Source: Beijerinckiaceae bacterium
GTDB lineage: Bacteria > Pseudomonadota > Alphaproteobacteria > Rhizobiales > Beijerinckiaceae
Direction of reading: 5' to 3'
DNA: 64,000 nt
Assembly (NCBI GenBank): GCA_947453205.1
Contig: CANGFT010000001.1
Location: 177,287-241,286 of the forward strand
This document shows positions 25,692 to 35,932 of this stretch, one piece after another. Position numbers and translations under genes: made by a program. The first letter of the stretch is position 1; the number at the start of each line of letters is the position of its first letter. Below the pieces are notes generated by a model. It was not told the origin of the DNA and searched no databases. It worked only from the letters and a program-made list of their open reading frames with translations.

Positions 25692-27209
25692 CTATTGTCC
25701 ACGACGTGCGCTTGTGGCGAAGCGAACGGCCTCTTCTGCGGCGCGGAACAGCGCCTGCGCCTTGTTCACACATTCGCGATGTTCCGAGACCGGCACGGAA
25801 TCATAGACGATTCCCGCGCCCGCCTGGGCATGCATCTGGCCATCCTTGATGATGGCGGTGCGCAGGACGATGCAGGTGTCCATTTCGCCCGAGGCGCCGA
25901 AATAGCCGATGCAGCCGCCATAGATGCCGCGCCGATCGGTTTCGAGTTCGTCGATGATCTCCATGGCCCGCACCTTGGGCGCCCCCGAAACCGTGCCTGC
26001 GGGAAAGCCCGCGCAAAGCGCGTCGATCTCGTCATGGGCGGGATCGAGACGGCCCACCACATTCGAGACGATGTGCATGACATGGCTGTAGCGCTCGATG
26101 AAGAATTTCGCGGTCACGTCGACCGTGCCGATCTGCGACACGCGGCCGACGTCATTCCGCCCGAGGTCGAGCAGCATGAGATGTTCGGCGCGCTCCTTGG
26201 GGTCGGCCAGAAGCTCGGCGGCCAGCGCCTCGTCCTCGACCGGCGTCCTGCCGCGCCAGCGCGTGCCCGCGATGGGCCTTATGGTGACCTCGCCATCGCG
26301 CACCCGCACGAGAATCTCGGGGCTTGAAGTGACGATCTGGAAGCCGCCGAAATCAAGATAGCACAGATAGGGCGAGGGATTGACGCGCCGCAGGGCGCGG
26401 TAGAGCGAAAAGGCGGGCAGGGCGAAGGGCGCGGTGAAGCGCTGCGACAGGACGACCTGAAAGATGTCGCCCGCGCGGATGTAATCCTTGGCGCGGTCCA
26501 CCATGTCGAGGAAGCGCGCCTCGGATGTGTTGGAGACGGAGGCGCCGGCTTCAAGATGCGGATCGGCGGCGGGCGCCGCGTGTGACAGCGGGCCTTCGAG
26601 CACCCGCACGACCGTGTCGAGCCGCGCGCAGGCGCTCTCCCATGCGGCGCGGGCCGAGACGCCGGCGGCGGGCCGCACCGGGGTCACGATGCTGAGCTCG
26701 TCCTTCACGGAATCGAAGACCGCCATGATCGTGGGGCGGATCATGATCGCATCCGCCACGCCGATCGGGTCGGGCTTTGGCGGGGCCAGGCGCTCCATCT
26801 CGCGGACCATCTCATAGCCGAGATAGCCGAAGACGCCCGCCGCCATGGGCGGCAGCTTGCCGTCGGAGGGAATGGCGCTTTCCGCGATAAGGCTGCGCAG
26901 AGAATCCAGCGGCCGCTGCGCGCAGGGCTCGAATGTGTAGGGATCGCGCAGCGCGTTGCGGTTGATCTCGGCCTGCCCGTCGCGGGTGCGCCAGATGATG
27001 TCGGGATCGAGCCCGATCATGGAATAGCGCCCGCGCGCCGCGCCGCCCTCGACCGATTCCAGCAGGAAGGTGTTGCCGTGCCGCCCGCCTGAAAGCTTCA
27101 GGAAAGCCGAAACCGGCGTCTCCAGATCCGCCACGAGGCGCGTCGAGACAAGGCAGGGCGCGCCCGCCTCATGCAGGGCGGCGAATTCGTCGAAAGAGGG
27201 CTCGAACAT
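25692..27209 (-). CDS. trpE: Anthranilate synthase component I TrpE
   Basis: The 505-residue enzyme converts chorismate to anthranilate with ammonia from TrpG. Chorismate-binding motifs IRPIAGTRWRGRTPVEDEALAA (read as IAGTRWRG), HLMLLDLGRNDVGRV and GAPKVRAMEIIDELE are intact. Near the N-terminus the LLESVEGGAARGRYSMIG block, where tryptophan feedback binds, is present. The ATG is preferred to a GTG six bases upstream because AGGGG is then correctly spaced. The start is eight bases after the ppiD stop, so no leader-peptide attenuator can lie directly before it. A terminator follows. Confidence 0.97.
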   Translation of the reverse strand: MFEPSFDEFAALHEAGAPCLVSTRLVADLETPVSAFLKLSGGRHGNTFLLESVEGGAARGRYSMIGLDPDIIWRTRDGQAEINRNALRDPYTFEPCAQRPLDSLRSLIAESAIPSDGKLPPMAAGVFGYLGYEMVREMERLAPPKPDPIGVADAIMIRPTIMAVFDSVKDELSIVTPVRPAAGVSARAAWESACARLDTVVRVLEGPLSHAAPAADPHLEAGASVSNTSEARFLDMVDRAKDYIRAGDIFQVVLSQRFTAPFALPAFSLYRALRRVNPSPYLCYLDFGGFQIVTSSPEILVRVRDGEVTIRPIAGTRWRGRTPVEDEALAAELLADPKERAEHLMLLDLGRNDVGRVSQIGTVDVTAKFFIERYSHVMHIVSNVVGRLDPAHDEIDALCAGFPAGTVSGAPKVRAMEIIDELETDRRGIYGGCIGYFGASGEMDTCIVLRTAIIKDGQMHAQAGAGIVYDSVPVSEHRECVNKAQALFRAAEEAVRFATSARRGQ

Positions 27210-27217
27210 CGTCACCC

Positions 27218-29119
27218 CTAGAAAGACCCGGAATCGCCGCCAACGATGGCGCGCACGGCGGCCTCGTTGATGCGCACGCCGGTCTGGCTCTGCAGGGCGG
27301 AGAGATATTGGGTGATGAGGTCTTCGGTGAGCGCGCTGCGCAGCTGCTCGCCGAGGCCCTTCATCACCTCGCTGTCGGTCTCCATCGGCGGCGTGACGCT
27401 GTCGAGAATCTTGAAGACGACGCGCGATTGGCCATCGCCCGCCGCCGAGGCGACCTCGCCGACCGGCAGGCCGAAGACGCGCACCACAACGCCCTGCGAC
27501 AGGCTGGAGGGTTCGGTGCGGCGCACCTTGTCGTCGCGTTTGATCTCGGCGCCGGCGGCCTTGGCGGCATCCTCGATGCTCTGGCCGCCCTTGATCGCGG
27601 CGAGAATTTCGGTCGCCTTGTCGGTGAGCCGCTTTGCGATCTCGTCATCCTTCCAGACGGCGACGACCTGATCCCTGACTTCATCGAGGCGGCGCTCTCT
27701 GGCGGGGTCGATGGACTGGATCTCGAACCAGACGAAACCACCCTCGCGAGACGAGAGCACGTCATTGTCAGCGCCGATGTCGGAGGCGAAGGCGGCGCGC
27801 AGCAGGGCGTCGCGCTCGGGCATGTCGACCATGGCGCCTGCGGGGTCGCGGCCCATGGCGTCGACCGATTCAATGACGACCGTGGTCTGGCCAAGGCTCC
27901 TGGCTGCGTCGGCGAGGGCCTTGCCGGAGGTGCGCTCATCCTCGATCTTGTCGCGCAGCTCCATCGCGGTCCTGCGCGCGCGCTCAGTGGCGATTTCGCG
28001 TTTGAGGTCGGCGGCGACCTCCTCGAAGGGCTTCACGCTCTCGGGCGAGATCGACCCAGCGCGCAGCAGAGCCCAGCCGAACTGGCCCTTGACCGGCTCG
28101 CTCACGCCGCCTTGCGGGAGAGAAAATCCGGCGTCCGCAACGGCCTTGTCAAACAGATCGGCCTTCGCCACGGCGCCGAGGTCGGCGAGTTGCAGATTGG
28201 CCTCCTTCGCGACATCGGCGAGGCTCGATCCCGCCTTGACCTTCGCAAGCGCGTCGGCGGCGGCTTTCTCGTCGGGGAAGACGACCTGCTCCAGCTCGCG
28301 CTTCTCCGCCGCGCCGAAGCGTTGGCCCTTCACCCGCTCATAGAGCGCCCTGGCGTCGGCGTCCGTGACATTGTCCGGCCGGGCGAGGGCTGCGGGCGTC
28401 AGCGCGAGATAGACGAGCTTGCGATATTCAGGCGCACGGAACGCGGCCTTGCGGGCCTCGAAGAGGGCCTGAAGATCCTGATCGGTCGGGGCGGGGATCT
28501 CCCCTGCGGCGCTCGCCTCAAGCTCGAAATATTCGACGGCGCGGGTTTCGGCGCGATAGCGATGCACAGCGTCCAGCAGGGCGGCGGGCGTGTTGAGCTT
28601 GCCCGCCAGCGCCTCGACGATCTCCTGCCGCAGGGCCGCGCGGGCCTGTTCGCGTGCGAAGCTCTGCTCGGTGTAGCCGTTGTCGCGCAAGAGGTCGCGG
28701 AAGCGCGCCACATCGAACTTGCCGGAGGGGCCTGCGAAAGTCGGGTCGTTGATGATGGACTTGCCGATCTCCTGCTCGGAGAGGGCGAGCCCCAGCTCTC
28801 TCGCGCGCTCGTCGAGAATAGCTTCAGAGATCAGGCGGTTGAGCACCTGCCGGTCAAGGCCCATGGCGCGCGCCTGATCGTTGGTGATGCTGCGCCGCGC
28901 CTGCCGCTGCATGGCCTGCAGTTGCGTCTGGTAGGCGTTGCGGAAGGCGTCGGTCGAAATTTCGGTCTTCCCGACCTCCGCCACCTTGCCGGTTCCAAAG
29001 CCGCGGAAGATGTCGCCCACGCCCCAGACGATGAAGCTCAGGCTGATGAAAGCCATGATGAGCCCCATGAAGATGCGTCCCACCCAACCCTGGGAGACTT
29101 TGCGCATGCCTTCGAGCAT
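27218..29119 (-). CDS. ppiD: PpiD/SurA-type membrane-anchored peptidyl-prolyl isomerase
   Basis: This 633-residue periplasmic chaperone has a single N-terminal anchor (about residues 14-34, GRIFMGLIMAFISLSFIVWG). An SurA-N-like helical domain follows (ISTDAFRNAYQTQLQAMQRQARR), then a parvulin-like region around residues 250-350 (LEQVVFPDEKAAADALAKVKAG) and a long C-terminal part. The parvulin domain appears degenerate, as is usual for PpiD. The GGAAGGATCGTC before the ATG supports the start. It is divergent from tpiA and runs into trpE, a conserved alphaproteobacterial arrangement. Confidence 0.9.
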   Translation of the reverse strand: MLEGMRKVSQGWVGRIFMGLIMAFISLSFIVWGVGDIFRGFGTGKVAEVGKTEISTDAFRNAYQTQLQAMQRQARRSITNDQARAMGLDRQVLNRLISEAILDERARELGLALSEQEIGKSIINDPTFAGPSGKFDVARFRDLLRDNGYTEQSFAREQARAALRQEIVEALAGKLNTPAALLDAVHRYRAETRAVEYFELEASAAGEIPAPTDQDLQALFEARKAAFRAPEYRKLVYLALTPAALARPDNVTDADARALYERVKGQRFGAAEKRELEQVVFPDEKAAADALAKVKAGSSLADVAKEANLQLADLGAVAKADLFDKAVADAGFSLPQGGVSEPVKGQFGWALLRAGSISPESVKPFEEVAADLKREIATERARRTAMELRDKIEDERTSGKALADAARSLGQTTVVIESVDAMGRDPAGAMVDMPERDALLRAAFASDIGADNDVLSSREGGFVWFEIQSIDPARERRLDEVRDQVVAVWKDDEIAKRLTDKATEILAAIKGGQSIEDAAKAAGAEIKRDDKVRRTEPSSLSQGVVVRVFGLPVGEVASAAGDGQSRVVFKILDSVTPPMETDSEVMKGLGEQLRSALTEDLITQYLSALQSQTGVRINEAAVRAIVGGDSGSF

Positions 29120-29267
29120 GACGATCCTTCCGCGATAGGGGCCTTGCGGCCCTGAAAACGCGCGGGACTATAGGGAGAGGCGGGGCGGCGCGCAACGCAT
29201 CGTGCCGCGCCTCCTACTAGGCAGCCCCGCGGCAGGGTGCTAACGCAGGCCAAACAGAGGATGTCCC

Positions 29268-30026
29268 ATGACCAATCGCCCCCATCCCCTCGTCGCCGGC
29301 AACTGGAAGATGAACGGCCTGCGCGCCGCGCTGGGTGAAATCTCAGACATGGCGAAGGCCTTTGATTCTGTGTTGAAGGCCAAGGTCGATCTCCTGATCT
29401 GCCCGCCCGCGACCCTCGTGCAGGCCGCCTCAGGCCTCGCCGCCGGGACGGGAATCGCCATCGGCGCGCAGGATTGCCACGCCAGGGCCTCGGGCGCCCA
29501 TACCGGCGACGTCTCCGCCGAGATGCTTGCCGACGCCGGGGCCGCCTTCGTCATCGTGGGCCATTCCGAGCGCCGGGCCGACCATGGCGAAAGCGACGCC
29601 GTGGTGCGGGCCAAGGCCGAGGCGGCGATCCGCGCCGGGCTGGTGGCGATCATCTGCGTCGGCGAGACTGAGGCGCAGCGGCGCGGCGGCCAGACCCTCG
29701 ATGTGGTGGGCGCCCAGCTCGAGGGCTCGATTCCGCCCGGCCTGACGGGGGCGCAGCTTGTCGTCGCCTATGAGCCTGTCTGGGCCATCGGCACGGGCCT
29801 GACCCCCACCCCCGCTGATGTGGCGGAGGTCCACGCCTCCATCCGCGAGCGGCTGGGCAGGCTGCTGGGCGCGGACGGTGCAGGGGTGCGCATCCTCTAC
29901 GGCGGCTCGGTGAAGCCTTCCAACGCCGTGGAGCTCATGGGCGTGGCGAATGTGGACGGGGCGCTCGTCGGCGGCGCCAGCCTCAAGGCTTCCGATTTCA
30001 TGGGCATCGCCGCAGCCTATCGCTGA
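29268..30026 (+). CDS. tpiA: Triosephosphate isomerase TpiA
   Basis: This 252-residue TIM-barrel enzyme interconverts dihydroxyacetone phosphate and glyceraldehyde 3-phosphate. Catalytic residues are visible: Lys in AGNWKMNG, His in VIVGHSERR, and Glu in [12 protein letters not shown]. The phosphate loop [12 protein letters not shown] is present. The gene is divergent from ppiD across about 150 bases holding their promoters. Confidence 0.97.
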   Translation: MTNRPHPLVAGNWKMNGLRAALGEISDMAKAFDSVLKAKVDLLICPPATLVQAASGLAAGTGIAIGAQDCHARASGAHTGDVSAEMLADAGAAFVIVGHSERRADHGESDAVVRAKAEAAIRAGLVAIICVGETEAQRRGGQTLDVVGAQLEGSIPPGLTGAQLVVAYEPVWAIGTGLTPTPADVAEVHASIRERLGRLLGADGAGVRILYGGSVKPSNAVELMGVANVDGALVGGASLKASDFMGIAAAYR

Positions 30027-30114
30027 TCGGCCTGGTAGCCAGGCCCGTCTGCTTCGTGTAAGAGCCTCTCCAGTTCCTCGGGCGCAAGCCTCATCCCCTC
30101 CTTAGGGTCGAGAT

Positions 30115-30486
30115 ATGCAAACCGTACTCATCACCTTCCACCTCATCATCGTGGTCGCCCTCGTTGGCGTGGTGCTCCTGCAGCGTTCCGAAGGCGGGGC
30201 GCTCGGCATCGGCGGCGGCGGCTTCATGACCGGCCGTGGTCAGGCCAACGCCCTGACGCGGGCCACCGCCATTCTGGGCACGCTCTTCTTCATCACGAGC
30301 CTGGCCCTGACCGTGATGGCCAACATAGGCCGCGCGCCGAAGTCCATCTTCGAGGGCGTCGCCCCGGCCGGGCAGAGCGAGCCTGCGGGCAATGTGCTTG
30401 ATCAGCTCAAGCAGATGGAGCAGCGCCAGCAGCCGGCGCCCGCCGCTCCAGCCGCGCCCTCCGCGCCTGAGCCTCCGCGCCAGTAA
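30115..30486 (+). CDS. secG: Preprotein translocase subunit SecG
   Basis: The 123-residue inner-membrane component of the SecYEG channel has two membrane segments (about residues 2-20 and 50-70). Between them is the signature VVLLQRSEGGALGIGGGGF, followed by NALTRATAILGTLFF. The C-terminus is Pro/Ala/Gln-rich and low in complexity, as in many alphaproteobacterial SecG proteins. A clear terminator follows. Confidence 0.95.
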   Translation: MQTVLITFHLIIVVALVGVVLLQRSEGGALGIGGGGFMTGRGQANALTRATAILGTLFFITSLALTVMANIGRAPKSIFEGVAPAGQSEPAGNVLDQLKQMEQRQQPAPAAPAAPSAPEPPRQ

Positions 30487-30503
30487 ATCCGACATCGTCA
30501 TCA

Positions 30504-30531
30504 GGGGCCGGCTCGTCCGGCCCCTTTCGTT
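30504..30531 (+). terminator. Rho-independent terminator after secG
   Basis: GGGGCCGG, loop CTCGT, CCGGCCCC, followed by TTTCGTTT, 18 bases after the secG stop. Confidence 0.9.
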
Positions 30532-30611
30532 TGGGCGCATTCGGCACAATCGTGTGGACGATCGCTCTGTCCCGGCGGAATTTTCTCGCCGAATCGCTCC
30601 TTTAGGAATAG

Positions 30612-32252
<1,641 letters not shown>

Positions 32253-32267
32253 TCTTCGGGGCAGGGG

Positions 32268-32290
32268 CCCCGGAGGCTGGCCGGGGTTCA
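32268..32290 (+). terminator. Hairpin after pyrG
   Basis: CCCCGG, loop AGGCTGG, CCGGGG, 15 bases after the stop, with TTCATCTGTTTT following. Immediately after, 32290-32370 is strikingly AT-rich for this genome. Confidence 0.7.
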
Positions 32291-32485
32291 TCTGTTTTCT
32301 AAATTTATTTCTATAAACTTATGATTTAATTGATTTTAATTGTAAATTGAGAGGTAGTCTCTCATGATCGCCTGCGAAACCAATCATTAAGCAAGCCGAG
32401 CGTCGCCCGGTCGGCGCTCTTGACCCCTTTGCGCGATGGCGACAAGGTTCGCTGCTTTACGAAACCGGTTCCCAGGGGGGACGTC

Positions 32486-33625
32486 ATGAACCGCGCGCCG
32501 ACCGATCCATTCTTGCCGCCACAGCGCCTTCTGCTCGGCCCCGGACCGTCGCCGGTCGCGCCCGAAGTGCTCGCCGCCATGGCCCAGCCGACCATCGGCC
32601 ATCTCGACCCGGCCTTCATTGGCCTGATGGACGAGTTGAAGGCCATGCTGCAGACGCTCTTCAACACGAAGAACGACGCCACCTTCACGGTCGCCGGTCC
32701 CGGCAGCGTCGGCATGGACGCCTGCGTGCTCAATCTGGTGGAGCCCGGCGACAAGATCCTCGTCGCCCGCAACGGCGTCTTCGGCATGCGCATCAGCGAG
32801 GTCGCCTCGCGCGGCGGCGGCGTGGTCGTCCCGCTGGATTTTGAATGGGGCACGCCCGTCGATCCCGCCGTCGTGGATGCGGCGCTGGCCAAGGACAAGG
32901 ACATCAAGTTCCTCGCCTTCGTCCATTCGGAGACCTCGACCGGCGTTCTGTCTGACGGGAAGGCGCTGGGCGCCGTCGCCGCAAAGCACGGGGTCATGAC
33001 CATCATGGATTGCGTGACGAGCGCCGCTGGCGTGCCCATCGAAATGGACGCCTGGGGCATCGACGTGCTCTACACCGGCACGCAGAAGTGCCTGTCCTGC
33101 CCCCCCGGCCTCGCCCCGGTCTCCTTCAGCCCGCGGGCGATCGAGCATATCAAGGCGCGCAAGACCAAGGTGCTGTCCTGGTTCCTCGACGTCACGCAGG
33201 TCATGGCCTATTGGGGCGGGGAGGGCGCGCGCGCCTATCACCACACCGCGCCCATCAACGCGCTCTATGGTCTGCACGAAGCTCTGCGCCGCGTTTTGCT
33301 GGAGGGGTTGGAGAACAGCTACAAGCGCCATCGGGCGACCCACCTCCATCTGGTGGCGGGCCTTGAGAAGCGGGGCATGGAGATGCTCGTCGCCCCCGCC
33401 AGCCGTCTGCCGCAGCTCAATACGGTGAGGATCCCCGCCGGAGCGGACGATCCCAAGGTGCGCCGCTCGCTGCTTCTCGATCACGGCATCGAGATCGGCG
33501 CGGGCCTTGGCCCGCTCGCAGGCAAGGTCTGGCGCATCGGCCTCATGGGCGAGGGCTCGCGGACGGAACATGTCGACCGTCTGCTGGGCGCGCTCGATCA
33601 GGTCATGGCGAAAGAGCCCGCCTGA
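32486..33625 (+). CDS. Class V aminotransferase (alanine/serine-glyoxylate aminotransferase type)
   Basis: This 379-residue PLP enzyme belongs to the alanine-glyoxylate / serine-glyoxylate aminotransferase group. The N-terminal LLLGPGPSPVAPEVLAAM is typical. The PLP lysine lies in YTGTQKCLSCPPGLAPVSFS, and the segment YHHTAPINALYGLHEALR is characteristic of the group. It would transfer an amino group from alanine or serine to glyoxylate, as in photorespiratory or C1/C2 metabolism. The ATG after AGGGGGGACGTC was chosen over a longer reading. It stands alone between pyrG and a convergent cupin gene. Confidence 0.9.
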   Translation: MNRAPTDPFLPPQRLLLGPGPSPVAPEVLAAMAQPTIGHLDPAFIGLMDELKAMLQTLFNTKNDATFTVAGPGSVGMDACVLNLVEPGDKILVARNGVFGMRISEVASRGGGVVVPLDFEWGTPVDPAVVDAALAKDKDIKFLAFVHSETSTGVLSDGKALGAVAAKHGVMTIMDCVTSAAGVPIEMDAWGIDVLYTGTQKCLSCPPGLAPVSFSPRAIEHIKARKTKVLSWFLDVTQVMAYWGGEGARAYHHTAPINALYGLHEALRRVLLEGLENSYKRHRATHLHLVAGLEKRGMEMLVAPASRLPQLNTVRIPAGADDPKVRRSLLLDHGIEIGAGLGPLAGKVWRIGLMGEGSRTEHVDRLLGALDQVMAKEPA

Positions 33626-33650
33626 CCGCAGCGTCAAGTCGCGACAATGC

Positions 33651-33678
33651 AACCCGTCGGCCTCGACCGGCGGGTTTT
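33651..33678 (+). terminator. Terminator after the aminotransferase gene
   Basis: AACCCGTCGG pairs with CCGGCGGGTT (one T-G wobble) around the loop CCTCGA and ends in TTTT. It lies 26 bases after the stop, in the convergent gap. Confidence 0.75.
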
Positions 33679-33694
33679 CCGCATCCCTCGCGCC

Positions 33695-34132
33695 TCAATG
33701 CTCGACGGTGATGTTCTGGATCTCGACGGAGCCTGGCTCGAGCTTCACGGCGGCCACATCATTGCGCGTGATCTTCACGCCCTTTTCGAAGCCCGCCATC
33801 TGCAGGATCTCCAGGGCTTCGCTGGGGTCGGAGCTTTCGAACCAGTATTCGACGCCGGCGGGGATCAGGATGCCCTCGTGCTTGCCGAACTCGCCGATCA
33901 GCACATCGCCCGGCCCATAGAACTTCACCTTGCCCGCGAGCACGAACCAGAAGCCGTCCATGCCGGTGTGGGAGTGGAGGTTGTTCTCGCCGCCTTCCTG
34001 CACGATCTGCACGCGGCCGCGGATGATCGGCGTCTGCGCGAGCTGGACGATGCCTTTGCCCTTCCGCAGATTGTCGGGCTTCTTGTAGCTGAAGGTCTGG
34101 TAGCCCTTGGTGGCGTGGCTGTTGTCGTCCAT
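33695..34132 (-). CDS. Cupin-domain protein
   Basis: This 145-residue single-domain cupin has motif 1 as LHSHTGMDGFWFVLAGKVKFYG, giving His residues of a potential metal site, and a shortened motif 2 around LIPAGVEYWFESSDPSEALE. The second motif lacks the usual His, so any metal site would be incomplete. The substrate is unknown. The start follows GAGGAAACC; a longer reading would add 19 residues without motif. It lies downstream of Bug 3 on the same strand, so the two may be co-transcribed. Confidence 0.8.
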   Translation of the reverse strand: MDDNSHATKGYQTFSYKKPDNLRKGKGIVQLAQTPIIRGRVQIVQEGGENNLHSHTGMDGFWFVLAGKVKFYGPGDVLIGEFGKHEGILIPAGVEYWFESSDPSEALEILQMAGFEKGVKITRNDVAAVKLEPGSVEIQNITVEH

Positions 34133-34232
34133 GGTTTCCTCGCTCCGTTTGGCGTCTTTGCTGGCCGGCGCTCCCGGCCGATGCGACATTGATACACCGC
34201 TTTTCAGGCGGCGGATATGCCTCGCAAAGGCC

Positions 34233-35255
34233 TCATTTTATCAATTCCCCGACCCGGTCCACGATGGAGCGCGGCGTGGCGTAGATGCGCTCGACGAGGG
34301 ATTGCAGCTCCGCGCCCGTGCGCGGATCCATGTCCAGCTTCTGCTTTCGCGCGTCTTCGATGGCCTCGGGATCCCTCCAGATCTTGTCGAAGGCGCTGCG
34401 CAGCATGGTCAGCCGCGCGGGCGCCATGTCGGGCGGGGCGATGAAGGGACGGCCGAGGCCCTGACCCGCGTAGAGGAAGGCGATTTCATCGCGCTGGGTC
34501 TGAGTCTCCCCGAGGTCGACGATGTAGGGCGCTGGGGCTATGGTCGGGTTGGGCGCTGCGCCGCCCTGAAACAGGATGTTCACGACCTTGCTCGAGATCC
34601 AGTCCGGGCGCTTGCTCTGGACGGAGTCGAGGCTTTCGCAGATGCCGTCGACCTCGCCGCGCTCCATGGCGAGGAAGACGTCGACCGACGAGGGGAATCC
34701 CGCGACCAGCTTGAATTTGAAGCCCAGAATATCCGCCAGCGCCAGAGGATAGGCGCGGGTGCCGGTGCCCGGTCCGATGTCGCCGACGATCAGTTGGGTC
34801 CGCTTCAGGTCGGCGATGGTCTTCACCGGCGCGTTGCGATGGGCGATGCAGATGTTCGTCTCCACGGCGGGCGAGCCGATCCATGAAATTTTCAATGGGT
34901 CGAACCTTGCGCCAGCCTGTCCGGTCAGAGGCGCGAGCGCGGCGTCGCGGGCGAAAATGCCGATCACGCTGCCATCCTTCGGCGCGACGCTATAGACGTA
35001 ATTGGCGACCGTGAGGCTGCCCGCCCCCGGCATGTTCTGGGGCACGCCGTTGGGGCGGCCCGGCAGATGCTTGCCGATATGGCGCGCGACCAGTCGGCCC
35101 CAGAGATCATAGCCGCCGCCCGGCCCGAAGCCGATGAGGACGGTGATGGGTTTGCCGTTTGCGAAGGGTTCGGCGTCCTGGGCGCGCGCGGTCCCGCCCG
35201 AAAGAAAATTCGCCATGACCGCAGCCATGGCCACGCATGCCTTGCCAAAGCGCAT
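34233..35255 (-). CDS. Bug/TctC-type periplasmic substrate-binding protein 3
   Basis: The 340-residue exported protein has a signal peptide (MRFGKACVAMAAVMANFLSGG, cleavage near ARA-QD). Bug loops ITVLIGFGPGGGYDLWGRLVARHIG and GVPQNMPGAGSLTVANYVYSVAPKDG follow. The Asp and Gly-rich loops needed to hold a carboxylate ligand are in place. It is followed by the cupin gene and is divergent from the cupredoxin gene. No transporter membrane genes are near. Confidence 0.9.
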   Translation of the reverse strand: MRFGKACVAMAAVMANFLSGGTARAQDAEPFANGKPITVLIGFGPGGGYDLWGRLVARHIGKHLPGRPNGVPQNMPGAGSLTVANYVYSVAPKDGSVIGIFARDAALAPLTGQAGARFDPLKISWIGSPAVETNICIAHRNAPVKTIADLKRTQLIVGDIGPGTGTRAYPLALADILGFKFKLVAGFPSSVDVFLAMERGEVDGICESLDSVQSKRPDWISSKVVNILFQGGAAPNPTIAPAPYIVDLGETQTQRDEIAFLYAGQGLGRPFIAPPDMAPARLTMLRSAFDKIWRDPEAIEDARKQKLDMDPRTGAELQSLVERIYATPRSIVDRVGELIK

Positions 35256-35419
35256 CGCCCCATCCCCTGATCGTTTATTCTGGACGGTCATCGTATGGTC
35301 AAAGCGGGGCCAGCGCAAAGCGAAGCGTGGTCGGGCTGAGAGCCGGGATCGCCTCGTCTCCTTGGAAAGGCCCTGATCGGATGCTACCTAGAATGAGGTG
35401 CGCCTAAAGGGAGCAGAGG

Positions 35420-35923
35420 ATGGTCAGGCTTTTCCAGATTTTCGTGCTGGCCGCAGTCGCCGCTTTTGCGGCCGGGCCTGCGCGCGCGCAACATTCCCAT
35501 GGGGGTCATTCTGATGGGGGTCATTCCCATGGCGCGCCGTCTTTTGCGGCGGGCGAGCCGGGCGTGGCGGCGAAGGTCACCCGGCGCATCGAGGTGGTGG
35601 CGCACGAGGGCGAGGGCAAGATGTCCTTCGAGCCGAACCGCATCGCCGTGCAGAAGGGCGAGACGGTTGAGTTCACGCTGCGCAATGCTGGCCAACTCGA
35701 TCATGAATTCGTTCTGGGCAGCGCCGCCGAGAACGCCGCCCACGCCGCGCAGATGGCCTCCAGCCCCCAGATGAAGCACGACGACCCCAATGCGGCGCGG
35801 ATCGCCGCAGGACAGTCTGCGACGCTCGTCTGGCGCTTCAGCATCTCCGGGGATTTCGAATTCGCCTGCCTGATCCCCGGCCATTACGAGGCGGGCATGA
35901 AAGGCGCCGCCGTGGTGCGGTGA
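35420..35923 (+). CDS. Exported cupredoxin with His-rich N-terminus
   Basis: This 167-residue periplasmic copper protein has a signal peptide of about 23 residues (cleavage ARA-QH). A mature N-terminus rich in His (HSHGGHSDGGHSHG, residues 25-38) comes next, then a cupredoxin domain. Type 1 copper ligands can be assigned as His95 (LDHEF), Cys150, His155 and Met160 (FACLIPGHYEAGM). It resembles plastocyanin/azurin-like proteins linked to copper handling or electron transfer. It overlaps no neighbour but converges tightly on Bug 4. The partner oxidase or copper exporter is not in the window. Confidence 0.9.
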   Translation: MVRLFQIFVLAAVAAFAAGPARAQHSHGGHSDGGHSHGAPSFAAGEPGVAAKVTRRIEVVAHEGEGKMSFEPNRIAVQKGETVEFTLRNAGQLDHEFVLGSAAENAAHAAQMASSPQMKHDDPNAARIAAGQSATLVWRFSISGDFEFACLIPGHYEAGMKGAAVVR

Positions 35924-35932
35924 AGAAGCCGC

